Assembly (NCBI GenBank): GCA_964561215.1
Contig: CAZLOS010000004.1
Location: forward strand, 1-64,000
Direction: 5' to 3'
Length of the DNA stretch: 64,000 nucleotides
From: JAJFUV01 sp964561215
Lineage (GTDB): Bacteria > Acidobacteriota > Terriglobia > Bryobacterales > Bryobacteraceae
Of the stretch, positions 36,371-44,769 are shown piece after piece (within the stretch, counting starts at the first letter, position 1; each line of letters opens with the position of its first letter). Below the pieces are notes generated by a model that did not search any database, had not been told where the DNA came from, and saw only the letters and a list, made by a program, of their open reading frames with translations. The position numbers were made by a program, and so were the translations under genes.

Positions 36371-36994
36371 ATGACTGAGCCAGGATCGGAGTATCCGTAC
36401 CACATCAGCGCTATATCGGAGCTTGCCAAGCACTATAGCGCCGAGCGGTTCCGGTACGAGATCAAGGTTTGCCGAGATGTGCTCAAAAAGCTCATCGCCG
36501 AGGACCACCGTTCAGATCAGCAGCGCGCCCGATACCGCATTCTTCGAATCCTTGACAGGCAGCTCTACCGCGCGCATTTCTGGGTGGAGTACGACGCGGA
36601 CTTGCTGGCATGGGTGATGCGTAACCTCATCGAGCTCAAGTTCTGGACTACGTTCGTATCCGAAAGCGAGGCAAACGCTATCCGATTCCTGAGCGAAGTC
36701 AACAATGATATGAATGAGCTTTACTTGCAGATGCTCAAGGCACACCCGGACGACACACCTGAGATGGACTTCCTTCCTGAGATTGCGAAACGGGTCCGGG
36801 TTGAGCCGAGCAGCGGCCAGGAGTCCGTCACCTGGAAACTCGCCAGCAAACTGATCCACCAGAGTTCGTGGTTGATCAACAACTACGAATTAGTCTTGAC
36901 AGCCCAAGAACACAGACAATTCTTCGCCCTGCAAATACTGCAATACGGCTGGGGTATCATCACGATGTTCCATGACGTCACCTGGGTTGAGTAG
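36371..36994 (+). CDS. hypothetical protein, mostly helical
   Basis: 207 residues, no signal peptide or membrane helix. It is rich in predicted alpha-helix, with a heptad-like N-terminal half (IKVCRDVLKKLIAEDHRS, RILRILDRQLYRAHF) and an aromatic C-terminus ending FHDVTWVE. RNLIELKFWTTFV and KLIHQSSWLIN are reminiscent of uncharacterised HEPN-like or DUF5677-type helical proteins, but I cannot assign it. There is no ribosome-binding site of note before the ATG. Its neighbours, a frameshifted DUF3800 gene and a small orphan, suggest a minor accessory patch. Confidence 0.55.
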   Translation: MTEPGSEYPYHISAISELAKHYSAERFRYEIKVCRDVLKKLIAEDHRSDQQRARYRILRILDRQLYRAHFWVEYDADLLAWVMRNLIELKFWTTFVSESEANAIRFLSEVNNDMNELYLQMLKAHPDDTPEMDFLPEIAKRVRVEPSSGQESVTWKLASKLIHQSSWLINNYELVLTAQEHRQFFALQILQYGWGIITMFHDVTWVE

Positions 36995-37248
36995 ACGTCC
37001 GGAGCCACAATTCCGCCCGCGGCCAATACGAACCACTGGCCTCCACATTCAGAGTCTTCAGGCTGGGTTTACTCCCGATGGCGCCCTTGCGATCGCTTTG
37101 AGTGCATTCGGGACCTCTCGCGACCGTTGCGCACAAAATACCCCGATGTACTCGTCCTCTTCCTGGTTTGGCTACTGTGCCACGCGGAGTCGATCAGGCC
37201 CGACACGAAACGTTGCCGCGGTCGCTTCGCAGCTAATCCCCCTCCCCC

Positions 37249-39324
37249 TCACTCCACCCAAACCGCCACGCCCGCCGGACCTATCTCTCTTGTCCCGATG
37301 ACGATCTTCGCCGCCGGTGCCGCCGGGATGGCGAGCTTCTTTTCCGAGAAGTTCGTCGCTACCCAGAAGCCGTCGCGCCAGTCGACCACGTATTGCGGCG
37401 GGAAACTCTGCGTCGCCACTCCGGCCGCCGTGTAGACTCGCTTCAGCAAATCGAACTCCAGTTCGCCCGCCAGCGTTTCCACTCCGATGTAGGTCACCGT
37501 CCCTTTGCCCAGCTTGCGCGTGGTGGCCGCCGGCGTTCCCGCGTAGAACTGATCCGCGTAGCGCGCCAGCACCGTGGTCCCGGCCCGCGGCTTGAGTTGA
37601 TCGCCCCAGGCGGCCCACTCGTAGGCGCGCGCTCCGGCCGTCACGGTTCCCTTCACCGGCGCGGGCAGCACGTCGTAAGCCGGGATCTCCGCTCCGATCA
37701 AATCGTGGATCGGCCCCGCCCACGGCGCTTCCCACAGATGCCCGTTCCGGTCCTTCTGCGCCGTGCGGCAGGTCAGCACCAGGTGGCCGCCCGCTTCGGC
37801 GTACTTGCGGAAGCGCTCCACCAGCCCGCCATCCACCATCTGGTACGCCGGCGCGATCAGAAACGGGTAGCCCGCGAAATCCTTCTCCTCGGTGATCACG
37901 TCCACCGGCGCGCCCAGCCGCTTCAGCGCGCGGTAGTGCTTCATCAGGTGGGCGTTGGTGTCCCAACGCGCGGTCTGCTTGTGGTTGTCGATGTCCCAGC
38001 GGTTGTCGTAGCTGTACAGGAATCCCGCGCGGCGCGCCGCGTACGCGCGCGGCTCCTTCGCGTCCGCCTTATACAACTGGCGCAGCATGCGCACGTCCTT
38101 CATCGCCCATGCGTACTCGTGACCCCCGGTTGTGGGCGTGACGCCATCGGGACCGGCCAGCCCGTAGTGGTAAAGCTCCCCGCCGGATAGCGGCTGCCGG
38201 TAGCGGTAGGTGCACACCAGGTTCGCCCCGGCCGCGAACGCGCGCATGATCCACATGCGGACGGCGCCCGGGTACGGCTGCGGATTCACGTCGCCCCAGT
38301 TCACCTGCCCCGGCTGCAGCTCCATCAGCCCGTGCGGCTTGCCCAGGGCGCGCATGAAATCGTGCATGAAGCTCATGTCCGGCGCGCTGCCCAGGCGGAA
38401 GCCCAGCGGACCTTCGTTCAGGTTGCCGTGCACGGGGTAGTGCGTCCAGGTGTTCACGTCCAGGTCGCGCGCCGAAAGCGCGGGATTCACTTCCTTGTGC
38501 AGCGCCATGTAGTTGGTCGTGATCCACTGGTTCCGCGTGTGGCGGCGCAGCGTTTCGGCCTGGAAGCGTATGTAATCGGCGGTCTCTTCGGCGAACCAGC
38601 GCTGGAAATCGAGCTGCGCGTGCGGGTTGATCTGCTGCACCAGCTCCGCCTGGTTGGGGATGCGGATCTGGTCGAAGTTCTGGTACATCTGCGACCAGAA
38701 GGCGTTGCCCCAGGCGTTGTTCAGCTTCCCGATGGTCCCGTACTTCCGCTTCATGTGCGAGCGGAACTTCTCCTGGCAGAAATCGCAGTAGCAGTACTGC
38801 TTGCTGTAATGGCTCAGCTCGTTGTCGATCTGCCAGCCCCACACGCGCGGGTCCTGCCCGAAGCGTTCGGCGAGCTTGGCGATGATCCCGGCGACGTACT
38901 CGCGGTAGCGCGGCACGGTCCAGCAGGCCTGCGTGCGCGAGCCGTGCTCCATGCGGCGGCCTCCGGCGTCCACCATCAGCACTTCGGGGTGCTTGCGGAC
39001 CAGCCACACGGGCGGCGTGGCCGAAGGCGTGCACAGCACCACTTTCAGCCCCTGCGCCGAGGCGAGTTCCACGTTTTTGGCGAGCCAGTCGAGATCGAAG
39101 CGGCCTTCCTCGGGCTCCATGAACGCCCACGCGAATTCGCCCATGTGTACGAATTCGAGGCCCAGCTTTTTGATGTTGGCCATGTCGCGCGCCCACTGGC
39201 TCGACGGCCACGCTTCGGGGTAGTAGTAGACGCCGATGGTCATCATGCCGGCGGGTTTGAAGTAGGGTTGGGCGGTGGCCGCCGCCACCAGGACGAGCAA
39301 CAGCACTACAAGTTTCCGCATCAT
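37249..39324 (-). CDS. secreted GH42-like beta-galactosidase
   Basis: 691 residues. Signal peptide MMRKLVVLLLVLVAAATA (a start at the second Met is equally good). The GH42 TIM barrel starts GVYYYPEAWPSSQWARDMANIKKLGL. WGWQIDNELSHY holds the acid/base Glu (the Asn-Glu pair of clan A), and HGLMELQPGQVNWG holds the nucleophile Glu. YCYCDFCQEKFRSHMKRKY is the zinc-binding Cys cluster region of GH42. The trimerisation and C-terminal domains follow, ending VAVWVE. It should release galactose from beta-galactosides in the periplasm. It is the last gene after the AspT-like transporter (45-bp gap), so it may be read from the rex/pckG transcript. Confidence 0.88.
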   Translation of the reverse strand: MMRKLVVLLLVLVAAATAQPYFKPAGMMTIGVYYYPEAWPSSQWARDMANIKKLGLEFVHMGEFAWAFMEPEEGRFDLDWLAKNVELASAQGLKVVLCTPSATPPVWLVRKHPEVLMVDAGGRRMEHGSRTQACWTVPRYREYVAGIIAKLAERFGQDPRVWGWQIDNELSHYSKQYCYCDFCQEKFRSHMKRKYGTIGKLNNAWGNAFWSQMYQNFDQIRIPNQAELVQQINPHAQLDFQRWFAEETADYIRFQAETLRRHTRNQWITTNYMALHKEVNPALSARDLDVNTWTHYPVHGNLNEGPLGFRLGSAPDMSFMHDFMRALGKPHGLMELQPGQVNWGDVNPQPYPGAVRMWIMRAFAAGANLVCTYRYRQPLSGGELYHYGLAGPDGVTPTTGGHEYAWAMKDVRMLRQLYKADAKEPRAYAARRAGFLYSYDNRWDIDNHKQTARWDTNAHLMKHYRALKRLGAPVDVITEEKDFAGYPFLIAPAYQMVDGGLVERFRKYAEAGGHLVLTCRTAQKDRNGHLWEAPWAGPIHDLIGAEIPAYDVLPAPVKGTVTAGARAYEWAAWGDQLKPRAGTTVLARYADQFYAGTPAATTRKLGKGTVTYIGVETLAGELEFDLLKRVYTAAGVATQSFPPQYVVDWRDGFWVATNFSEKKLAIPAAPAAKIVIGTREIGPAGVAVWVE

Positions 39325-39369
39325 GCGCTCCGCATGAGCGAGTATACAGCGGTGGGTTGCCTTGCGGCG

Positions 39370-41739
39370 CTAACGGTGGTTGGGTCCGCGGTACAGGTAG
39401 GTGCAGCCGAAAACCACGCCGAGGTCCGGGCTGCGCGGGCCGAAGCCGTGCTCCAGGCCGAGGTGCACGGAGAAGCTCGGCGCAATGTGATACGTGGCAG
39501 CCGCGATGGCGCCGCCGTAGTTCACCACACTGGACATCGAATAGTAGGACTGCAAGGCCATGCCCAGTTTTCCATGGATGGGCCGCAGCACGCCGACCGA
39601 TGGCAGGTACTGATGAATCGTGCCGCCGGTGTGCCCTTCCCACTTCGAAACCAGGTTCCCGGTCAAGCGCGTGCTGCCGAAGTTCTTGTCGCCGTAAAAG
39701 GTCAGCTTGTGGTCGTGCATCCCGGTACCCAGCTTGTCGCTGGCGGTCGGCTGCTTGTACATGTAGCCCACGGCGAGCAGGGGGACGCGGCGGGTTTCCG
39801 TGTTCAACACGAACTTCCCGCCCACGCTGGTATCGCCGACGCCGTTCCGGCCGTCTTTGGAAATCCAGTGCGTGGGCACGGTAACCAGGGCAAAGCGCTT
39901 GGTCACCGAGCATTCATAGAAGCCGGTGAGCCCGCTTGTTTCCGCGCCCGTTGCCGAAGCCTCGCGCGAGAGGCCTTCCGAGATGAGACAGCCGCCGGCG
40001 GGTGGAATCGACGTCACGCCGTTCACGCCCGGCCGGATGAGCTTCGTAGCCACCGGCTTCAACGGCTTCGGCCAGAGCGCCGCTTTGGGAATTTCGGCCG
40101 CGTGCGCCACCGGCAGGGTGACCAGAAGCTGCGCCAGCACGATCTTCGCGATGGTGGCCGCGGGATAGACGCCCGCGTAGCCCACGTTGGGTTCGTCGTT
40201 CTTGGCTTGGTTGGCGGCGAAGGCGAGGCAGGCAGGCTGCGTTTGAATGCCGCTCATGACGCCGATCAGGAAATCGAACGGCATCTTCAGGACCTTGTAG
40301 CCGAAAATCATCGTGGCCAGGGTGATGCTGAAGGTGACCGCGGCGCCGGCGAGCATCGTAGGCGCGCCGTTGGCCTGGATGGTCCGCGCGAAGTCCCAGC
40401 CGGCGCGGGTGCCGACGCCCGCCAGGAACAGAACCAGGCCGATCTGGCGCAGCGTGAAGTTCGCGCTGGCCGGGATCACCCAACTGATGCGTCCGGTGGA
40501 GCCCAGCTTGCCGAGGATGAGGGCCACGATCAGCGGTCCGCCGGCGTAACCCAGCCGCAGCGAGGTGCCGCCGGGCATGGGGAAGGGAATCATGCCGAGC
40601 AGAACGCCCAGCACCATGCCGATGCCGATGGAACGGAAGTCGGCTTCGGCCGCGCCGCGAATGGAGTCGCCGAAGAACTTCGAAACTTCCTGCCGCTTCT
40701 CGCGCGGGCTGACCACGCGCAGCAGGTCGCCGTATTCCAGGCGCGTGTGCGGGGTGGCGACGAAGTCCGTGTCGCCGCGGCGGATGCGCGACACCGTGGC
40801 CGGGATCTTGTTCAGGTCCAGTTCGGCGATGGTCTTGCCCACCACGTCCTCGCTCGACAGGTACACGCGCCGGTATTCGAACTGCGACGTGTCCTGCTCG
40901 ATGCGCGACGGCGCGGGCGCGCCGAAAATGTTGCGGGCGCTCTCCTGCGCTTCCTCGTCGCCGACCACGGCCACGATGCTGCCCAGCTCGAGCCGGGTCT
41001 TGCCCGTGGCCACGTCGGTGTGTCCTTTTTTCTGGATGCGGCTTACGACGAAGCGCGCTCTGTAGATTTCCTGGAACTGGGCCAGCGTCTGGCCGTTCGC
41101 GGCCGGGTTCTGAACTACGAAGTTCCCTACCGTGATGGGAGCCTGGCGGGTACCCTCACGCGGCTTCACACCCCACATCTTGCGCAGGAACTGGAAGCAG
41201 ACGAGCACGCCGATCACGCCCATCGGATACGCGATGCTGTAGGCCACCACCGGCTGATCCGCCAGTTTCTTGGCTTCCACGGCGCTCACTCCGGCCTTCG
41301 CGGCCACATCCCGAACCGTTTCGCGGGCGGCTGCCAGCGCGGGCGTGTTGGTCACCGAACCGCAGAACAGCCCGGCGGCGCGCGGCCCGGACATATTCAT
41401 GAACCATGCCAGGCCCAGCGTCATCGAGGCGCCGAAGGCCAGCACCCCGGCCGCGAACAGGCTGTCGCGATAGCCGCGCTTGCGGATGGCTTGGGCCAGC
41501 GCCGGTCCGGAGTGAATTCCGATCATGTAAACGAAGAGGATCAGGCCGAGCGTCGGAACCATCTCCGGCGTTGCGATGCCCGGATGCAACGCGCCGATGG
41601 CCAGTCCGGCGAAGAGCACTCCCGCGATTCCGAAGCGGAAACCGAAGAAGTTGATCTCGCCCAACAAGTACCCCAGCCCGATCGCCAGCAAGAGCGGCAG
41701 GATGGGAAATTGCACAAGCGTGTCGATAAGTGGTTGCAT
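39370..41739 (-). CDS. AspT/SucE-type transporter with a C-terminal beta-barrel-like extension
   Basis: 789 residues. Residues 1-555 are a complete aspartate:alanine-exchanger-type carrier: membrane half 1 (about 1-190), a cytoplasmic loop with two TrkA-C-like domains (KTRLELGSIVAVVGDEEAQE, HTRLEYGDLLRVVSPREKRQE), and membrane half 2, ending YPAATIAKIVLAQLLVTLPVAHA. Carriers of this family exchange aspartate/alanine or export succinate (SucE of Corynebacterium). Normally the protein ends there. Here about 230 residues follow with alternating, aromatic-rich strands, including GVGDTSVGGKFVL and a final FGCTYLYRGPNHR, resembling outer-membrane barrels of the MetA/phenol-degradation type. The junction LLVTLPVAHA-AE reads like a signal peptide cleavage site. 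It starts 38 bp after pckG. Confidence 0.82.
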   Translation of the reverse strand: MQPLIDTLVQFPILPLLLAIGLGYLLGEINFFGFRFGIAGVLFAGLAIGALHPGIATPEMVPTLGLILFVYMIGIHSGPALAQAIRKRGYRDSLFAAGVLAFGASMTLGLAWFMNMSGPRAAGLFCGSVTNTPALAAARETVRDVAAKAGVSAVEAKKLADQPVVAYSIAYPMGVIGVLVCFQFLRKMWGVKPREGTRQAPITVGNFVVQNPAANGQTLAQFQEIYRARFVVSRIQKKGHTDVATGKTRLELGSIVAVVGDEEAQESARNIFGAPAPSRIEQDTSQFEYRRVYLSSEDVVGKTIAELDLNKIPATVSRIRRGDTDFVATPHTRLEYGDLLRVVSPREKRQEVSKFFGDSIRGAAEADFRSIGIGMVLGVLLGMIPFPMPGGTSLRLGYAGGPLIVALILGKLGSTGRISWVIPASANFTLRQIGLVLFLAGVGTRAGWDFARTIQANGAPTMLAGAAVTFSITLATMIFGYKVLKMPFDFLIGVMSGIQTQPACLAFAANQAKNDEPNVGYAGVYPAATIAKIVLAQLLVTLPVAHAAEIPKAALWPKPLKPVATKLIRPGVNGVTSIPPAGGCLISEGLSREASATGAETSGLTGFYECSVTKRFALVTVPTHWISKDGRNGVGDTSVGGKFVLNTETRRVPLLAVGYMYKQPTASDKLGTGMHDHKLTFYGDKNFGSTRLTGNLVSKWEGHTGGTIHQYLPSVGVLRPIHGKLGMALQSYYSMSSVVNYGGAIAAATYHIAPSFSVHLGLEHGFGPRSPDLGVVFGCTYLYRGPNHR

Positions 41740-41777
41740 CTGTTGATCGCAGCGCCGGATTCAGAGAGTGCGCCGGC

Positions 41778-43628
41778 TTACTTGGCGGCCAGTTTCGCCG
41801 CCCACAACCGCTTTGCCAGCCGCGCCGTTTCCTGCTTTAAACCTTCCGGCAGGTGCGTGCCGAACTTGGCGAAGTGCTCCTTGATGAGAGGAACTTCGTG
41901 CAGCCAGGCGTCCACGTCCACACGAAGCAGCCGGTCCATGGCGCCTTCAGGAAGTTCCAACCCGTTCAGGTCGAGGTCCTCGACTCGCGGCAAACGCCCG
42001 ATCGGCGTGTCCACGGCCTGGACTGCGCCGTCGCAGCGGTTGAAGATCCACTCTAACACGCGGCTGTTGTCGCCGTAGCCGGGCCACAGGAACTTGCCCT
42101 GCGCGTCCTGCTGGAACCAGTTGACGTAAAAGATCTTCGGCAGCTTGGCGTCCGCGGTCGAACCGATCTTGAGCCAGTGGGCGAAGTAGTCGCCCATGTT
42201 GTAACCGCAGAAGGGCAGCATGGCCATCGGGTCGCGGCGCAGCCTGCCCACCTTGCCCGTGGCGGCGGCGGTGGTCTCGCTGCTTACCGTCGCGCCCAGG
42301 AACGTTCCGTGCTGCCAGTCGAAGGCTTCCGTCACCAGCGGCACCACGCTCGCGCGCCGTCCGCCGAACAGGATCGCGTCGATGGGCACCCCTTCCGGGG
42401 TCTCCCACTCGGGAGCCAGCACCGGGCACTGCCGCGCCGGCGCGGTGAACCGGGCGTTGGGGTGCGCGGCTTTGCGCCCGCAATCGGGCGACCAGATGCG
42501 GCCCAGCCAGTCGATCAGCATTTCCGGCTTCTCTTCCGTCATGCCTTCCCACCAGACGTCGCCGTCCGGCGTGATCGCGCAGTTGGTGAAGATGGAGTTC
42601 TTCTGCGCCGTCAGCATGGCGTTCGGGTTCGACTTCATGTTGGTCCCCGGCGCCACGCCGAAGAACCCGGCTTCGGGGTTGATGGCGTGCAAGCGGCCGT
42701 CGGAACCGAACTTCATCCAGGCGATGTCGTCGCCGATGGTTTGCACTTTCCAGCCCGGGATGGTGGGTACCAGCATCGCCAGGTTGGTTTTGCCGCAGGC
42801 CGAGGGGAACGCGGCCGCGACGTACTTCGTCTCGCTGGCGGGGTTGGTGAGCTTCAGGATGAGCATGTGCTCGGCCAACCAGCCCTCGTCGTGCGCCTGT
42901 ACGCTGGCGATCCGCAGGCTGTGGCACTTCTTGCCGAGCAGGGCGTTCCCGCCGTAACCGGAACCGTACGACCAGATCTCGCGCGTCTCGGGGAAGTGGC
43001 AGATGTACTTGTGCTGCGGATTGCAGGGCCAGGTGGAATCCTGCTGGTCGGGCGCCAGCGGTGCGCCGACCGAGTGCAGCGCCTTCACGAATTCGCCGTC
43101 CGTGCCCAGCCGTTCGAGCACCTTCGTGCCCACGCGGGTCATGATGTGCATGTTGGCGACAACGTACGCCGAGTCGGTGATTTCGACGCCGATCTTGGAG
43201 ATGGGCGAGTCGATGGGCCCCATGCAATAGGGGATCACGTACATCGTGCGGCCGGCCATGGCGCCGTCGAAGAGCTTGGTCAGCAGGCTCTTCATCTTGT
43301 CCGGGTCTTCCCAATTGTTGGTGGGGCCGGCGTCTTCCTTATTTCGCGAGCAGATGAAAGTGCGGTCCTCGACGCGAGCCACATCGCCCGGATTGCTACG
43401 CACGAACACGCTGTTGGGGCGCTTTTCGGGATTCAATGGAATCGCGTTGCCCTGCTGGATCATGAGGCGGAGCATCAATTGGTACTCGCGGGCCGAGCCG
43501 TTACATAGATGAACGCGGTCCGGCTTGGTCAGCCCCATGATTTCTTCGACCCACCGGAGAAGCTCGGGGTGCCGAATGCTCTTGATTCCAGATTTACGAA
43601 TCGATTTTTCTAGTAGTGCTGGTGCCAT
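41778..43628 (-). CDS. pckG: phosphoenolpyruvate carboxykinase (GTP)
   Basis: 616 residues, normal for GTP-dependent PEPCK. The P-loop with the hyper-reactive Cys is seen in AFPSACGKTNLAMLVPT, followed by GDDIAWMKFG (metal and nucleotide binding), FVRSNPGDVARVEDRTFICS, YVIPYCMGP and GGRRASVVPLVTEAFDW. It interconverts oxaloacetate + GTP and PEP + CO2 + GDP. In fermenting bacteria it can run as PEP carboxylation to oxaloacetate, feeding the reductive branch to fumarate. It lies 160 bp downstream of rex on the same strand and 38 bp upstream of the AspT/SucE-like gene. GAGAG stands before the ATG. Cytoplasmic. Confidence 0.95.
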   Translation of the reverse strand: MAPALLEKSIRKSGIKSIRHPELLRWVEEIMGLTKPDRVHLCNGSAREYQLMLRLMIQQGNAIPLNPEKRPNSVFVRSNPGDVARVEDRTFICSRNKEDAGPTNNWEDPDKMKSLLTKLFDGAMAGRTMYVIPYCMGPIDSPISKIGVEITDSAYVVANMHIMTRVGTKVLERLGTDGEFVKALHSVGAPLAPDQQDSTWPCNPQHKYICHFPETREIWSYGSGYGGNALLGKKCHSLRIASVQAHDEGWLAEHMLILKLTNPASETKYVAAAFPSACGKTNLAMLVPTIPGWKVQTIGDDIAWMKFGSDGRLHAINPEAGFFGVAPGTNMKSNPNAMLTAQKNSIFTNCAITPDGDVWWEGMTEEKPEMLIDWLGRIWSPDCGRKAAHPNARFTAPARQCPVLAPEWETPEGVPIDAILFGGRRASVVPLVTEAFDWQHGTFLGATVSSETTAAATGKVGRLRRDPMAMLPFCGYNMGDYFAHWLKIGSTADAKLPKIFYVNWFQQDAQGKFLWPGYGDNSRVLEWIFNRCDGAVQAVDTPIGRLPRVEDLDLNGLELPEGAMDRLLRVDVDAWLHEVPLIKEHFAKFGTHLPEGLKQETARLAKRLWAAKLAAK

Positions 43629-43788
43629 GTGTAGCTCTCTTCATTCCTGTCTCTAAAACTGCCCTGGCGTTCCGGGCTCCCTCCTTTTGGGACACCCGTA
43701 GCGCCATCCTTTTTCCTGGCAATAGCGGCGCCTGCCCGCATTCGGGCCGCGTCGCGTTCGACCGGGGGCTCAGCGCCCCTGACGGCAC

Positions 43789-44496
43789 TCACCCGATGCG
43801 AGCGCCGCCGGCGTCGACGCCATTGGACTTACCTCCTCTAGACTCCCTGCTGAGCATCACTGCCAGCCGGTGAGATAATGCCGCGAGTGAATTGTACAGG
43901 TCTTCGTTCTGCACGATGATCTTCGGCGGCAAGTGAAGGCGCACCGGAGCGAAATTCCATATCGCTCGAATGCCGCCCTCCACCATCAGGTCCGCCACCT
44001 TCTGCGCCGCTTCCGCGGGCACCGTGATGATGCCCAGATGGATGTCCATCGCGCGGACGTAGTCGGCGAGTTCCTGGATGGGGCGTACCTCGACGTCGTG
44101 CACGCGCTCACCCACTCGCAAGGGTGAGTTGTCGAAGGCGGCGATCAACTGGAGGCCGACCTGCGCGAACCTCCGGTGCCCGAGCAACGCCGTCCCGAGG
44201 CTCCCCGCCCCGGCCAGCACCGCCCGTTTGCCGCCGTTGTATCCGAGAAAAGCGCCGATCCCCGGGATCAACTCGTTGAGCCGGAAACCCACACCGGGTC
44301 TCCCGACCATCTCGATGCTTTCCAGGTCCTTCCGCACCAGGGTCGGGTCCATGCTGAGGTCCCGGCCGATCAGGCTGCAGGAAACCGAAGAGGCTCCCTG
44401 CTCTTCCAGATGCTGGAGGTAGCGATAATAATCAGGCAACCGGTGCAGTGTGGGTTCTGGAACCCGGTAAGTCGCAGGCTGGCTGGTATCGCTCAT
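43789..44496 (-). CDS. rex: redox-sensing transcriptional repressor Rex
   Basis: 235 residues from ATG 44496, which follows GAGGA at 8 nt. N-terminal winged helix (about 15-75): LPDYYRYLQHLEEQGASSVSCSLIGRDL then DPTLVRKDLESIEMVGRPGVGF, the Rex signature. Rossmann domain from about 85: AVLAGAGSLGTALLGH (GxGxxG) and LQLIAAFDNSP, which binds NAD(H). IITVPAEAAQKVADLMVEGGIRAIWNFAPVRLHLP completes it. Rex leaves DNA when NADH/NAD+ rises and so induces anaerobic or fermentative genes. Two palindromes of matching sequence lie in the divergent promoter region shared with the succinate dehydrogenase/fumarate reductase operon. Rex-controlled genes in other bacteria include frd, cyd, ldh and adh. Confidence 0.95.
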   Translation of the reverse strand: MSDTSQPATYRVPEPTLHRLPDYYRYLQHLEEQGASSVSCSLIGRDLSMDPTLVRKDLESIEMVGRPGVGFRLNELIPGIGAFLGYNGGKRAVLAGAGSLGTALLGHRRFAQVGLQLIAAFDNSPLRVGERVHDVEVRPIQELADYVRAMDIHLGIITVPAEAAQKVADLMVEGGIRAIWNFAPVRLHLPPKIIVQNEDLYNSLAALSHRLAVMLSRESRGGKSNGVDAGGARIG

Positions 44497-44530
44497 AAAA
44501 CCATTCCTCGAAAGGTGCTTTTCAGAACTG

Positions 44531-44550
44531 ATCGAGAAACTTTTCTCGAT
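44531..44550. promoter_or_regulatory. candidate Rex operator 1 (rex promoter)
   Basis: ATCGAGAA-ACTT-TTCTCGAT, a perfect 8-4-8 inverted repeat extending to 9 bp on each arm. It begins 35 bp upstream of the rex start and covers the expected start of the minus-strand rex transcript. It shares its full 8-bp arms with operator 2. The 8-4-8 geometry is that of known Rex sites (TTGTGAA-N4-TTCACAA class). Autorepression is the inference. Confidence 0.75.
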
Positions 44551-44553
44551 TCC

Positions 44554-44582
44554 ATCGTACAACAGGCGCCCATCCGCGTCAA
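44554..44582 (-). promoter_or_regulatory. rex promoter
   Basis: On the minus strand, TTGACG (44582-44577), a 17-bp spacer, then TACGAT (44559-44554). The predicted start is near 44547, inside operator 1. Confidence 0.6.
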
Positions 44583-44591
44583 TAGAAAAAG

Positions 44592-44615
44592 CAAATAATG
44601 TCTATAAATTATTTG
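44592..44615. promoter_or_regulatory. AT-rich inverted repeat between the divergent promoters
   Basis: CAAATAAT, 8 bp, ATTATTTG: perfect arms, centred about 58 bp upstream of the predicted rex start and 73 bp upstream of the predicted sdhA start. It could be an activator site or a chance repeat in AT-rich DNA. Confidence 0.3.
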
Positions 44616-44640
44616 TTACCAATGCGTTACAGCGATCAAG

Positions 44641-44670
44641 TTGACGGAGTCCGTTTTGGTAGTGTAAACT
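44641..44670 (+). promoter_or_regulatory. promoter of the succinate dehydrogenase/fumarate reductase operon
   Basis: TTGACG, 18 bp, TAAACT. It points to sdhA. The predicted start near 44677 falls within Rex operator 2, the same layout as on the rex side. The leader is about 93 nt long and includes an AGCCGT-CCCCA-ACGGCT hairpin at 44728-44744 before the ATG. Confidence 0.5.
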
Positions 44671-44674
44671 CAAC

Positions 44675-44694
44675 ATCGAGAATTACTTCTCGAT
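44675..44694. promoter_or_regulatory. candidate Rex operator 2 (sdh/frd promoter)
   Basis: ATCGAGAA-TTAC-TTCTCGAT; the repeat extends to CATCGAGAA/TTCTCGATG. Arms are identical to operator 1, and only the 4-bp centre differs. It lies over the expected transcription start of the sdhA operon, the position for direct repression. Confidence 0.75.
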
Positions 44695-44769
44695 GCTACC
44701 CAGGATTCCTCGTAGTTTTCCACGCAGAGCCGTCCCCAACGGCTGTGGCATCAAGACCAGATTCAGAAC

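Noticed and set aside
38332..42078. 1248-codon open frame on the plus strand opposite GH42 and the AspT-like gene
   Set aside because: It reads His/Gly/Arg/Val-rich low-complexity sequence with no recognisable domain, typical of the antisense of high-GC genes; the minus strand holds clear proteins there.
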